DNA of 17,773 nt from an uncultured Clostridia bacterium (GCA_947600345.1 CANQGC010000028.1:1-17773), one strand, 5' to 3'. Positions 6,775 through 14,648 are shown, counted from the first letter of the stretch. The notes: a model not told the origin generated them from the sequence alone. Made by a program: numbers and translations.

Positions 6775-8619
6775 CTACTTCAGCACCAGCACCGACTGCG
6801 GCGGCACCTCGATCGTCGCGCCGTCGTACTCCACCCAGTGGGATTCGCCGCCGCGGTTGAAGGCGATGGCCTTCCTTTCGTTCTCGGCCTTCGCGCCGAA
6901 CACGTCTCGGCCATCCTCGATGGCGCGCTCGACGATCAGCACGTCGCGGCCCAGGGCGACCAGCTTCATCGTGCCGGTCTTGAGCGCCTGGGAGTTCCTG
7001 CGGCGCAGGATGGCCTCGCGGAAGGCCTCGACCAGCTCCTGATCCTCGTGCCCCCAGGGATAGGTGCCCCGGCAGTAGGGATCGGACATGCCGTAGAGCC
7101 CGGCCTCGTCGCCGTAGTAGAGGCAGGGCATGCCCGGCAGCGCGCACATCAGGTTCCAGGCCGCGATCAGCCGCTTCCTGCCCAGCGCGTAGTGCTCGGG
7201 TCGCAGCTCGATGGGATAGCGGTACTTGCGGTCGGGCTCCATGTTGCCCACGTCCGCCAGCACCGTCAGCGCCCGGGGCCGGTCGTGGCTGCCCAGCAGG
7301 TTCATCTGGGAGTAGAAGAACTGCCTGGGCTGGTTCTCCTCCATCGAGCAGATGCGCCGCACCAGGTCGTGGGCGTTGATCTGGCAGTTGAAGAAGGCCA
7401 GCACCGCCTCGCGCAGCGGGTAGTTCATCGTGGCGTCCAGCGTGTCGCCCGCACAGTAGCAGCGCAACTCGTCGTAGGCCACCTTGTTGCTCGGGTCCTC
7501 CCAGACCTCGCCGATTAGCGCGGCCTCGGGGTCCAGCTTCTTCTCCCGCTTGCGGATGTCGCGAATGAAGTCCATGGGCAGCTCGTCCGCCACGTCCAGC
7601 CGCCAGCCGCCGGCGCCCGCGCGAATCCAATGGGCGACCACGCTGTCGCGGCCGGTGACGATAAACTTGCGATAGCTGGGGTGCTCCTCGTTGACGTTGG
7701 GCAGCGTGTTGAAGTCCCACCAGCAGGAGTACTTCTCCGGCCACTCATCGAAGCGGTACCAGGGGTAGTAGGGGCTCTTCGGGTCGTTGTAGGCCCCCTC
7801 CTCCGCGCCGTAGGTGCCGTAGCGGTTGAAGTAGCGGCTGTCCGAGCCCGTATGGGAGAACACGCCGTCGAGCACGATGCGGATGCCCCTCTCCTTCGCC
7901 TCGGCGCACAGCGCCCTGAAGTCCTCCTCCGTGCCGAAGGAGCGGTCGATCTTCATGTAGTCGCCGGTGTCGTACTTGTGATTGCTGTGGGCCTCGAAGA
8001 TGGGGTTGAAGTACAGCGCCGTCACGCCCAGCGAGGCGATGTAGTCCAGCTTCTCCCGGATGCCATTCAGGTTTCCGCCGAAGAAGTCGTTGCAGCTGTT
8101 GTAGCCGAAGCGGTCGTTGATGACCAGCGCGGGGTCCTCGCTCCAATCGGTGTGGTAGAAGGAGCCCGCGGGCAGGTTGCGGATGTCGGTGCCGCCCGCG
8201 TTGGCGAAGCGGTCCACCATGATCTGCATCATCACGCCCTCGCGCATCCAGCCGGGCGTCTTGTAGGCGGGGTCGTAGACGGTGATCTGGAACGAAGGCG
8301 GCTCGTAGCGGGTGACGTTGCCCTCGCCGCCCAGGCCGTCCCAGGCGTTGCCCAGGTACCAGGTCTGGCCCTGGTCGTCCACGCCGATGAAGAAGTACCA
8401 GACCAGGCCCGGCTCCTCGGGCATCTGCATCTCGTACTCGTACATATCGTTTTCCAGCCGCCGCATGTACCAGCGGTACTCGGCGTTCTGCCACCAGATG
8501 CGCAGCGTGACGCTGCTGAATCCGTTGGCCAGCACCCGCAGGCGCACCTTACCGGCGCAGGGGGCTGCGCCGGCGGGGCTGCGGTACTGTTCCGATCTCG
8601 AATCGTGGAAGAAGTACAT
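6775..8619 (-). CDS. Glycoside hydrolase family 13, neopullulanase/maltogenic amylase type
   Basis: This 614-residue alpha-glucan hydrolase starts with a beta-sandwich-like region (about 20-115, as in CBM34-bearing neopullulanases). The (beta/alpha)8 domain carries all GH13 signatures: FNPIFEAHSNHKYDTGDY (204-221), DGVFSHTG (251-258), GWRLDVADE with nucleophile D342, LIGEVWED with acid/base E371, and LLGSHDRPR with D446. A small C-terminal beta domain ends it. No signal peptide is seen, so it probably acts inside the cell on maltodextrins, cyclodextrins or glycogen branches. It begins one base after the glgP stop codon (TAA-T-ATG) without a visible ribosome binding site, which suggests coupled translation. 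GlgP would then process its linear products. Confidence 0.93.
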   Translation of the reverse strand: MYFFHDSRSEQYRSPAGAAPCAGKVRLRVLANGFSSVTLRIWWQNAEYRWYMRRLENDMYEYEMQMPEEPGLVWYFFIGVDDQGQTWYLGNAWDGLGGEGNVTRYEPPSFQITVYDPAYKTPGWMREGVMMQIMVDRFANAGGTDIRNLPAGSFYHTDWSEDPALVINDRFGYNSCNDFFGGNLNGIREKLDYIASLGVTALYFNPIFEAHSNHKYDTGDYMKIDRSFGTEEDFRALCAEAKERGIRIVLDGVFSHTGSDSRYFNRYGTYGAEEGAYNDPKSPYYPWYRFDEWPEKYSCWWDFNTLPNVNEEHPSYRKFIVTGRDSVVAHWIRAGAGGWRLDVADELPMDFIRDIRKREKKLDPEAALIGEVWEDPSNKVAYDELRCYCAGDTLDATMNYPLREAVLAFFNCQINAHDLVRRICSMEENQPRQFFYSQMNLLGSHDRPRALTVLADVGNMEPDRKYRYPIELRPEHYALGRKRLIAAWNLMCALPGMPCLYYGDEAGLYGMSDPYCRGTYPWGHEDQELVEAFREAILRRRNSQALKTGTMKLVALGRDVLIVERAIEDGRDVFGAKAENERKAIAFNRGGESHWVEYDGATIEVPPQSVLVLK

Positions 8620-8620
8620 A

Positions 8621-11068
8621 TTACAGGTTCAGCGGCTTCAGATGCCAGATCTTGTCGTTGTATTCCCGGATCGTGCGGTCGGCGGCGAACACGCCGGAGC
8701 AGGCGGTGTTCAGCACGGCCTTCTTGAGCCACAGATCCTTGTTGGTGTAGTCGCGGGAGATCTGCGCCTGGGCGGCCATGTACTGGGGCAGGTCCTTGAG
8801 CACGAAGTACGGGTCGGGCATGCCGCCGTTGTCGCCGAAGAGCAGGCCATGGTAGATCTCCTGGAACATGCGCGGATGCTCCGGGCTGAGCGTGCCGTCG
8901 ATCAGCTGGTTCATCACCTTGCGGATGGCGGCGTTGGTCTCGAAGATGTCGCTGGAGCGGTAGTGGGTGTAGCTCTGCTCCACCTCGTCGGCGGTCATGC
9001 CGAAGATGTAGATGTTGTCCGCGCCCACGGCGTCGTAGATCTCGCAGTTCGCGCCGTCCATCGTGCCGATGGTGATGGCGCCGTTCATCATGAACTTCAT
9101 GTTGCCGGTGCCGCTGGCCTCCTTGCCGGCGGTGGAGATCTGCTCGGAGACCTCCGTGGCGGGCATCAGCACCTCGGCCTGGGACACGCAGTAGTTCTCC
9201 ACGAACACCACGTTGATCATCTGGGAGGCCCGGGGATGCTTCTTCACCAACTCGGCAATGGAGTTGATCAGCTTAATCGTCAGCTTCGCGCGCTGGTAGC
9301 CCGGCGCGGCCTTCGCGCCGAAGATGAAGGTCTTGGGCGGAATTTCGAAGCTCGGGTCCTCGTCGATGCGGTTGTAGAGCATCAGCACGCCCAGCGCGTT
9401 CATCAGCTGCCGCTTGTACTCGTGCAGGCGCTTGGCCTGGGTGTCGAACATGCTGTTCGGATCGATCACCGAGCCCTGCAGCCGCTGCATGCGCTCCACG
9501 AAGCGCTGCTTGTTCTCGGCCTTGACCCGCGCGAACTTCTCGCGGAAGGCCGCGTCGTCGGCGAAGGGCTTCAGATCGGCGATGCGGTCCATGTCCTTGC
9601 GCCAGGCGTCGCCGATGGCCTCGTCGATCAGGTCCGCCAGGCCGGGGTTGGACTGGATCAGCCAGCGGCGGTGGGTGATGCCGTTGGTGATGGAGACGAA
9701 CTTATTCGGCTCCATGATGTAGTAGTCGTGGAAGGTCTGCTTCTTGAGGATCTCCGTGTGGATGCCGGAAACGCCGTTGACGCTGTGGGTGTAGGCCACG
9801 CAGAGGTTGGCCATGTGCACCTGGTTGTAGGCGACGATGGACATCTGGCCGATGCGCTCCCACTGGCCCGGATAGGCGTCCCAGAGCTTCTGGCACAGGC
9901 GGCGGTTCATCTCGCAGAGGATCATGTAGATGCGCGGCAGCGTCTGGGCGAAGAGGTTCTCCGGCCAGCGCTCCAGCGCCTCCTGCAGCACCGTGTGGTT
10001 GGTGTAGGCGAAGGTCCGGCGGCAGATGTCCTCGGCCTGATCCCAGCCCAGCCAGTATTCGTCCATCAGGATGCGCATGAGCTCGGGGATGGCCACCGCC
10101 GGATGCGTGTCGTTGATATGGATGGCCACCTTGTCCGGGAAGATGGACCAGTCGTAGCCGTAGACCTTGATGAAGTCCGCCACCGCGTACTGCACGGACG
10201 CGGAGGAGAAGAAGTACTGCTGCTTCAGGCGCAGCTCCTTGCCCTGCCAGGAATCGTCGTTCGGGTAGAGGATCTTCGAGATGACCTCGGCCAACTCGCG
10301 CTCCTCCATGGCCTGCACGTACTGGCCGCGGTTGAAGGACTGCATGTCGATTCTCTTGGGCGAGCGGGCGGACCACACGCGCAGCATGTTGACCATGCTG
10401 CTGTCGTAGCCCACGGTGGGGATGTCGTAGGGCACGGCCTCGACCATCACGCTGTCGACGGTCTTGAAGGTCAGCCGGCCGTTCTCCTCGTACTCCTCCA
10501 CGTGGCCGCCGAAGTGCACCTCGACGGTCTCCGCCGGGCGCGGGATCTCCCACACGTTGCCCTCGTCCAGCCAGTTGTCGGGCACCTCCACCTGGTAGCC
10601 GTCCACCAGCTTCTGGCGGAACAGGCCGAACTCATAGCGGATGGTGCAGCCCATGGCGGGCAGCTCCAGCGAGCTGAGCGCGTCCAGGAAGCAGGCCGCC
10701 AGGCGACCCAGGCCGCCGTTGCCCAGGCCGGGCTCCGGCTCGCGCTCGGAGATGACGTTCTTGTCGATGCCCAGCTCCTCCAGGGCCTGGGCGTAGTGGC
10801 GCTCGTTGACGAGGTTGACCATGTTGCTGAAGAGCGAGCGGCCCACCAGGAACTCCGCGCTCAGGTAGTACACCTTCTTGGAGTGGGTCTGCTTGCGCAC
10901 GCCGCGGGACTCGGCGCGGCGCTGCATGATCTCGTCGCGCACGGTCAGCGCGATGGCCTTGTAGAGCTGATCCTCGGTAGCGTCGCTGATGTCGCAGCCG
11001 AAGTTGCTGGTCAGCTTCTCCGCGATGCTGCGCTTGATCTCCTCCACCGTCATGCGTCTAAATTCCAT
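8621..11068 (-). CDS. glgP: Glycogen/starch/alpha-glucan phosphorylase
   Basis: This 815-residue enzyme, normal for the family, releases glucose-1-phosphate from alpha-1,4-glucans using phosphate and pyridoxal phosphate. Signatures include YYLSAEFLVGRSL (67-79), EPEPGLGNGGLGRLAACFLD (110-129), the KRLHEYKRQ segment (546-554) and EASGTGNMKFMMNGA (650-664) with the cofactor lysine K658. The first ATG has GGAGGTG about 12 bases upstream, a little far; a second ATG at codon 6 is possible but has no better site. The gene has a strong promoter with palindromes and is cotranscribed with the GH13 gene, giving a compact glycogen/maltodextrin breakdown unit. No glycogen synthesis genes are in the window. 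Confidence 0.97.
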   Translation of the reverse strand: MEFRRMTVEEIKRSIAEKLTSNFGCDISDATEDQLYKAIALTVRDEIMQRRAESRGVRKQTHSKKVYYLSAEFLVGRSLFSNMVNLVNERHYAQALEELGIDKNVISEREPEPGLGNGGLGRLAACFLDALSSLELPAMGCTIRYEFGLFRQKLVDGYQVEVPDNWLDEGNVWEIPRPAETVEVHFGGHVEEYEENGRLTFKTVDSVMVEAVPYDIPTVGYDSSMVNMLRVWSARSPKRIDMQSFNRGQYVQAMEERELAEVISKILYPNDDSWQGKELRLKQQYFFSSASVQYAVADFIKVYGYDWSIFPDKVAIHINDTHPAVAIPELMRILMDEYWLGWDQAEDICRRTFAYTNHTVLQEALERWPENLFAQTLPRIYMILCEMNRRLCQKLWDAYPGQWERIGQMSIVAYNQVHMANLCVAYTHSVNGVSGIHTEILKKQTFHDYYIMEPNKFVSITNGITHRRWLIQSNPGLADLIDEAIGDAWRKDMDRIADLKPFADDAAFREKFARVKAENKQRFVERMQRLQGSVIDPNSMFDTQAKRLHEYKRQLMNALGVLMLYNRIDEDPSFEIPPKTFIFGAKAAPGYQRAKLTIKLINSIAELVKKHPRASQMINVVFVENYCVSQAEVLMPATEVSEQISTAGKEASGTGNMKFMMNGAITIGTMDGANCEIYDAVGADNIYIFGMTADEVEQSYTHYRSSDIFETNAAIRKVMNQLIDGTLSPEHPRMFQEIYHGLLFGDNGGMPDPYFVLKDLPQYMAAQAQISRDYTNKDLWLKKAVLNTACSGVFAADRTIREYNDKIWHLKPLNL

Positions 11069-11122
11069 AGGGGTTGAACACCTCCGAATAAAAATCCATC
11101 TTAAAAGTAATGAAGCTCTTCC

Positions 11123-11151
11123 ATTATAGCACCTTTGTGCACTTTGTGCAA
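11123..11151 (-). promoter_or_regulatory. glgP promoter with embedded palindromes
   Basis: On the minus strand TTGCAC (11146-11151), a 17-base spacer and TATAAT (11123-11128) form a near-ideal promoter with an extended TGC. The inverted repeat TGCAC-N3-GTGCA (11138-11150) overlaps the -35 box and spacer. A second, GCAC-N4-GTGC, abuts the -10 box. They are candidate operator sites. A further repeat, CAAAATG-N10-CATTTTG, lies just upstream (11158-11181). Confidence 0.8.
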
Positions 11152-11242
11152 ACCCAGCAAAATGGGGGGAAATTCATTTTGAAGCGTGCTCCTGCAATTC
11201 GATGCTTTACATGCCCATTCCTTGCCCGCATTTTGCAGCTTC

Positions 11243-11256
11243 AAGAGCGCGCTCTT
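11243..11256. promoter_or_regulatory. 14-bp perfect palindrome between glgP and aminotransferase
   Basis: AAGAGCGCGCTCTT is self-complementary. It lies about 30 bases upstream of the proposed aminotransferase promoter and about 90 bases upstream of the glgP -35 box. It may be a regulator site; no family is recognised. Confidence 0.35.
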
Positions 11257-11288
11257 TCAAACTTAACCAAGAATTGACCGAATCTATC

Positions 11289-11318
11289 GTGACAGCGCGG
11301 ACCGGTTTCGAATAAAAT
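11289..11318 (+). promoter_or_regulatory. Possible aminotransferase promoter
   Basis: GTGACA (11289-11294), an 18-base spacer and TAAAAT (11313-11318) are one mismatch each from the SigA consensus. They lie about 45 bases before the chosen start. A TTGACC at 11274 has no -10 partner at the right distance. Confidence 0.5.
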
Positions 11319-11362
11319 AAGCATATATCACAGGCGCATGCCTTTGAAAGGAAATGAAAACG

Positions 11363-12562
11363 ATGCCGCTTACTCTGTCTGAACGCGCACTCTCCATCTC
11401 CCCCTCGGTGACGCTGGCCGTGGATACCCAGGCCAAGAAGCTTCGCGCCGAGGGCCTGGACGTGATCCCCTTCGCCGCGGGCGAGCCGGACTTCTGCACG
11501 CCGGAGTACATCAACGACGCCGGCAAGTTCGCCATCGACGCGGGCATCACCCGCTACACCCCGGCGGTGGGCACGCTGGATCTGCGCACGAAGATCTGCG
11601 AGAAGTTCCACCGGGACAACGGCCTGGAGTACAACCCCTCGGACATCATCGTCTCCAACGGCGCCAAGCAGGTGCTCTTCACCGCGCTGAGCTGCCTGGT
11701 CAACCCCGGCGACGAGGTGCTGATCCCCTCCCCCTGCTGGGTGAGCTATCCCGAGATGGTGCGCATGGCGGGCGGCACGCCGGTGCTGGTGCACGGCTGC
11801 GAGGAGAACAACTTCGTCGTCACCGCGGACATGCTCGCGCCCCACGTGACCGAGCACACCAAGGCGCTGATCCTGAACTCCCCGAACAACCCCAACGGCT
11901 GCATCTGGACGCGCGCCGATCTGCAGGCCATCGCCGACCTGGCCGTGGAGAAGGGCTTCTACGTGATCTCCGACGAGGTCTACGAGAAGCTGATCTACGA
12001 CAACGAGGAGCACGTCTGCATCGCCTCCCTGGGCGACGCCATCAAGGAGCAGACCGTGGTAGTCAACGGCGTCTCCAAGTCCTACGCGATGACCGGCTGG
12101 CGCATCGGCTACGCCGGAGGGCCGCGGAAGGTCATCAAGGCGATGGCGTCGTTCCAGAGCCACGCCAGCTCGAACGCCAACTCCATCGCCCAGTACGCCG
12201 CCGCCACCGCGCTCTCCTGCGGCGACGTCTACATCAAGTCCATGATTCAGGAGTATGACGTGCGCCGCAAGCTCATGCACCGCATGCTGAACGAAATCGA
12301 CGGGCTGAGCGCGCAGCTGCCCAAGGGCGCGTTCTACATGATGATGAATTTGACCAAGGTCATCGGAAGGAGCTACAAGGGAACCGTCATCGACGGCTCC
12401 ACGAAGTTCGCGGAGCTGCTGCTCAATGAGAAGCGCGTGGCCGTGGTGCCCGGGCTGGGCTTTGGGGATGATAATTTCGCGCGGCTGAGCTACGCCACCA
12501 GCAGGAGCAATATTGTGGAGGGATGCAAGCGCATCGGGTGCTTTGTGAATTCTCTCGATTGA
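11363..12562 (+). CDS. Class I pyridoxal-phosphate aminotransferase (aspartate aminotransferase type)
   Basis: The 399-residue enzyme belongs to the aspartate aminotransferase Ib-like group, which moves amino groups between amino acids and 2-oxoacids in the cytoplasm. Visible signatures are AAGEPDF near the start, SNGAKQVL, SPNNPNG with the ring-contacting Asn, SDEVYEKLIYD with the pyridine-nitrogen Asp (D204), GVSKSYAMTGWRIGY with the cofactor lysine K239, and a C-terminal ARLSYA with the carboxylate-binding Arg (R374). I prefer the ATG at 11363, 10 bases after AAAGGA. The ATG at 11354 directly abuts that site and is too close. Exact substrates cannot be fixed; aspartate, aromatic or alanine use are all possible. 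An intrinsic terminator follows. Confidence 0.93.
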   Translation: MPLTLSERALSISPSVTLAVDTQAKKLRAEGLDVIPFAAGEPDFCTPEYINDAGKFAIDAGITRYTPAVGTLDLRTKICEKFHRDNGLEYNPSDIIVSNGAKQVLFTALSCLVNPGDEVLIPSPCWVSYPEMVRMAGGTPVLVHGCEENNFVVTADMLAPHVTEHTKALILNSPNNPNGCIWTRADLQAIADLAVEKGFYVISDEVYEKLIYDNEEHVCIASLGDAIKEQTVVVNGVSKSYAMTGWRIGYAGGPRKVIKAMASFQSHASSNANSIAQYAAATALSCGDVYIKSMIQEYDVRRKLMHRMLNEIDGLSAQLPKGAFYMMMNLTKVIGRSYKGTVIDGSTKFAELLLNEKRVAVVPGLGFGDDNFARLSYATSRSNIVEGCKRIGCFVNSLD

Positions 12563-12588
12563 TTCCGCTTGCGCGGATTGTACTTCTT

Positions 12589-12622
12589 GCGCCGCCGCAC
12601 ATCTTGTGCGCGGCGCTTTTTT
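12589..12622 (+). terminator. Intrinsic terminator after the aminotransferase
   Basis: GCGCCG-C-CGCACA pairs with TGTGCG-CGGCGC around a TCT loop with one bulged C. Six T residues (12617-12622) follow directly. It lies 26 bases past the stop codon. Confidence 0.9.
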
Positions 12623-12905
12623 GCGCCTGCGGGCGCATGCCGCCGCTTCGCGGCGGCATGGGATTGGGAATCCCCACTGGGGATTCCCTTCAGCGGCGGC
12701 CCTGCGGGCCGTCGCTGCTGCCTCACGGCAGGGGTGCCTGCCGGCGGCCCAAGGAGAGATGGGGGACGTCAAGCGTCCCCCGTTCCCTCCTTGGATTCTC
12801 CCCTCCCTCTCCTGACCAGGGCTGCGGCCCTGGACCCGGGGTTGGCCTTTGTTCTTCTTGCGGAACCTTCGGTTATCGGGCCGACAATACCGGCCCTCTG
12901 TGGGG
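12623..12905 (+). repeat. Hairpin-rich intergenic repeat, copy R2a
   Basis: A chain of inverted repeats follows the terminator: GCGCC/GGCGC; CATGCCGCCGC-TTC-GCGGCGGCATG (12636-12660); GGGAATCCCC-ACT-GGGGATTCCC (12666-12688); AGCGGCGGCCC-TGC-GGGCCGTCGCT (12692-12716); GGCAGG/CCTGCC; a two-tier stem CCAAGGAG...CTCCTTGG (12749-12794) enclosing GGGGGACG/CGTCCCCC; CCAGGGC-TGCG-GCCCTGG; and GGGCCG/CGGCCC. About 110 bases from 12737 onward match R2b (near 15680-15790) essentially without change. Open frames through it encode the same low-complexity peptide in both copies only because the DNA is repeated. Confidence 0.88.
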
Positions 12906-13030
12906 TTTGGTTTTTGGGTTACGGGGGAACGGAGGGACGGGAAACGGGGTTACGCCTCCGCTGCGCTGCGGCAGGGCTGCGCCCTGGGACCTGCTGGTTG
13001 GTTTTGTGGGACGGTTAGGAGAAGGATTCG
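12906..13030. other. Gene-free tail of the R2a region
   Basis: No gene is supported here. The stretch begins with a G/T-rich block (TTTGGTTTTTGGGT) that also follows R2b at about 15846. It contains one further small hairpin, CAGGGC-TGC-GCCCTG (12972-12986). It probably belongs to the same repeat mosaic in a more degraded form. Confidence 0.55.
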
Positions 13031-13043
13031 GATACGAGATGCG

Positions 13044-13072
13044 AGAGCCCGCGAGCTTGGCTCGCGGGCTCT
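13044..13072 (-). terminator. Strong hairpin after the Cys-rich gene, possible terminator
   Basis: AGAGCCCGCGAGC (13044-13056) and GCTCGCGGGCTCT (13060-13072) form a perfect 13-bp stem with a 3-base loop, 9 bases past the stop codon of the small minus-strand gene. No T run follows on that strand, so its role as an intrinsic terminator is uncertain. Confidence 0.5.
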
Positions 13073-13081
13073 CTCGTCTCA

Positions 13082-13231
13082 TTATCCTTGCTGCTTTTCA
13101 AGCATCAGGCGCAGGCAGGTAGGCAGGTTGCCCTTTTCGTCGCGGTGGAAGTTGACGCACTCGCAGCACTTGCCGTGGCGCTTGCATTCCTTGTTCGGGC
13201 ACACGCACTTCTCCTCGTTGCATCCGGCCAT
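13082..13231 (-). CDS. Small cysteine-rich protein, putative metal binding
   Basis: The 49-residue product has eight cysteines (4, 9, 11, 16, 22, 23, 25, 39), with a compact centre CKRHGKCCECVNFHR (16-30) followed by GNLPTC (34-39). The pattern of Cys and His suggests a zinc- or iron-binding knuckle. It recalls short clostridial Cys-rich proteins of the DUF6485 kind, from memory and not searched. An excellent ribosome binding site (GAGGAGGAG) lies about 7 bases before the ATG. A promoter overlaps the end of the AraC-family gene upstream. A strong hairpin follows the stop. The coding signals are good despite the small size; function is unknown. Confidence 0.8.
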   Translation of the reverse strand: MAGCNEEKCVCPNKECKRHGKCCECVNFHRDEKGNLPTCLRLMLEKQQG

Positions 13232-13266
13232 GGTCGCTCCTCCTCTCCCGGTGGATTGGTGGGTCT

Positions 13267-13296
13267 ATTATAGCACAAGGGTGCTGTTGGGCGCAA
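13267..13296 (-). promoter_or_regulatory. Promoter of the Cys-rich gene, overlapping the araC-type 3' end
   Basis: On the minus strand TTGCGC (13291-13296), an 18-base spacer and TATAAT (13267-13272) form the promoter. The -35 box lies within the last codons of the upstream regulator, and the -10 box overlaps its stop codon. The repeat GCAC-N4-GTGC abuts the -10 box, as at glgP. Confidence 0.75.
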
Positions 13297-14338
13297 TCTC
13301 TGCGGTGCTTTGCGATTCGCGGCGGTAGGCGGCGGGGGTTTGGCCCTTTGCGCGCTTGAAGGCGCGGATGAAGGTCTCCGGGTCGCCGTAGCCCAGGCGC
13401 GCGCCGATGTCTGCCACGCTCAGGGCCGTGTCCGTCAGGAGCTGCTCCGCTTTGCGCATTCGCGCGCCGGTCAGGAGCTGGGTGAAGGAGCAGCCCGCCG
13501 CCTCGCGAATGAGCTTCGCGCAGTACTGCCGGGAGTAGTGGAAGTGATCCGCCAGGCTCTCCAGCGTGATTTCGCCGCAGTGGGCCAGCGTGTACTCCAC
13601 CAGCTCCCAGGCCCGCGCGTCCGTGCGCTGCAGCTCGGGAATCTCCACGTTCCCGGCGTGGCGTCGCATGAGCTGGTTCAGCAGGATCGCGAGCTGGCTG
13701 CAGAGTATGCGGTCGCTGTACTCGTCCTCCCGCGCCTGCTCCGCGCACATGTCCAGCGCGCAGTCGCGGATCACCGCGTCGTCCCCGGTGCGAAACAGCG
13801 CGTAGCGCAGCTTCCGCCCGCCGTAGAGGTTGCTCATGAAGAACTGCGACAGCGGCGGCCGGTCCCCCACGGCCCGGAGGAACACGTCCAGGAAGGTGCT
13901 GCTGCGGATCAGCAGGTTCAGCAGGATGCCGTCGCCGCCGGTCTCGATGCCGTGGCGCACCCCCGGCGCGAGCATGCACAGCTCCCCCGCCTCCAGCGCC
14001 ACGCGCCGGTCGTCCAGCCGCTGCACGAAGCCACCCGAGAGCACGTAGTTGATCTCGAAGAATTCGTGCTCGTGGTAGAACAGCGGCAGCCCACGGGGAT
14101 GCTTCACCACCGCCACGTTGCGTCCGGCGGCGATGAAGCGCTCCTCGGTGAGGTTTGCCTCGACCCGCTCCGGGTGCAGCGCGTACTCCAGATTGACCGG
14201 ATCGCTTTGCCAGCGTTCGAGGAACTCCGCCTCCGAAAGTTCGCCGCGAACCACGCGCGCGTGGTCGCGGAACAGCTGCTCGTCCGGCTGCCAGCGCTCC
14301 AGCTCCGCCAGCGTCCGGCTGCGCTCGTCCATCTGCAT
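13268..14338 (-). CDS. AraC family transcriptional regulator
   Basis: The 356-residue protein has an N-terminal cupin-like sensor domain (the HEHEFFEINYVLSGGF segment, then LEAGELCMLAPGVRHGI) and a C-terminal double helix-turn-helix domain over the last hundred or so residues. The first helix-turn-helix lies around LESLADHFHYSRQYCAKLIRE, the second around LSVADIGARLGYGDPETFIRAFKRAKG, ending in the usual TPAAYRR. It probably senses a small molecule, often a sugar, and activates nearby or distant genes. I place the start at 14338 because GGAGGTGG lies just upstream. A longer frame up to 14383 would run through the promoter's -10 box. A second ATG two codons later is also possible. Its target is not evident. 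Confidence 0.92.
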   Translation of the reverse strand: MQMDERSRTLAELERWQPDEQLFRDHARVVRGELSEAEFLERWQSDPVNLEYALHPERVEANLTEERFIAAGRNVAVVKHPRGLPLFYHEHEFFEINYVLSGGFVQRLDDRRVALEAGELCMLAPGVRHGIETGGDGILLNLLIRSSTFLDVFLRAVGDRPPLSQFFMSNLYGGRKLRYALFRTGDDAVIRDCALDMCAEQAREDEYSDRILCSQLAILLNQLMRRHAGNVEIPELQRTDARAWELVEYTLAHCGEITLESLADHFHYSRQYCAKLIREAAGCSFTQLLTGARMRKAEQLLTDTALSVADIGARLGYGDPETFIRAFKRAKGQTPAAYRRESQSTAEIAPNSTLVL

Positions 14339-14356
14339 GGACCCACCTCCCCCTCC

Positions 14357-14385
14357 ATTATAGCGCAGGCGCGGCCCGCGCACAA
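14357..14385 (-). promoter_or_regulatory. Promoter of the AraC-family gene
   Basis: TTGTGC (14380-14385), 17 bases, then TATAAT (14357-14362) on the minus strand. The leader is very short, about a dozen bases, just enough for the ribosome binding site. Confidence 0.75.
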
Positions 14386-14402
14386 GCGTTTTGTTTCCAA
14401 AT

Positions 14403-14419
14403 CATCAATAAAATTGATG
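14403..14419. promoter_or_regulatory. Inverted repeat between divergent araC-type and small-protein promoters
   Basis: CATCAA-TAAAA-TTGATG is a 17-bp palindrome. Its centre lies about 61 bases upstream of the regulator's expected transcript start and about 55 bases upstream of that of the small plus-strand gene. These distances suit an activator or autoregulator site serving both sides. Confidence 0.45.
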
Positions 14420-14453
14420 TTCTACTGCCCTGGCGGCGGGGCCCCGCATCCCC

Positions 14454-14459
14454 TATAAT
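14454..14459 (+). promoter_or_regulatory. -10 box of the 46-residue protein gene
   Basis: A perfect TATAAT lies 47 bases before the ATG. No good -35 box is seen at 17-18 bases (TGGCGG), which would fit an activator-dependent promoter. Confidence 0.5.
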
Positions 14460-14506
14460 AAAAGCACAACGAGCCGCTGACGCGGCCCGACGAGGAGGTA
14501 ACGATT

Positions 14507-14647
14507 ATGAAGCTGTTTCGCAAGAATATGAAGGAAGACAAGAATCGCAAGATCCGCTGCGAGGAGCCCCGCGGCAACGAGCCGGACGTCTACTCCGCCA
14601 TGGGCGGCATGATCGTGGGCGCGCTGTTCGGAGGCAAGGGCAAGTAA
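14507..14647 (+). CDS. Small basic/glycine-rich protein of unknown function
   Basis: The 46-residue frame has a strong ribosome binding site (GAGGAGGT) 8 bases before the ATG and a -10 box upstream. The N-terminal half is highly charged and basic (MKLFRKNMKEDKNRKIRCEE). The C-terminus is a short hydrophobic glycine-spaced stretch (AMGGMIVGALFGG, about 31-43) ending KGK. That stretch is short for a membrane span but could insert into or associate with a membrane. I recognise no family. It ends one base before the stop codon of the convergent DUF554 gene, with no terminator between them, and is divergent from the AraC-family regulator, which may control it. Confidence 0.7.
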   Translation: MKLFRKNMKEDKNRKIRCEEPRGNEPDVYSAMGGMIVGALFGGKGK

Positions 14648-14648
14648 G

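Noticed and set aside
8312..11077. A 921-codon plus-strand open frame antisense to glgP.
   Set aside because: Composition is that of a mirror frame of a GC-rich gene; GlgP is unmistakable on the minus strand.
12523..13122. Open frames through R2a and R2b giving the same peptide (for example a shared PRRDGGRQASPVPSLDSP stretch).
   Set aside because: Similarity arises from the DNA repeat; there is no ribosome binding site, and the copies fall apart outside the repeated DNA. It is not a protein family.
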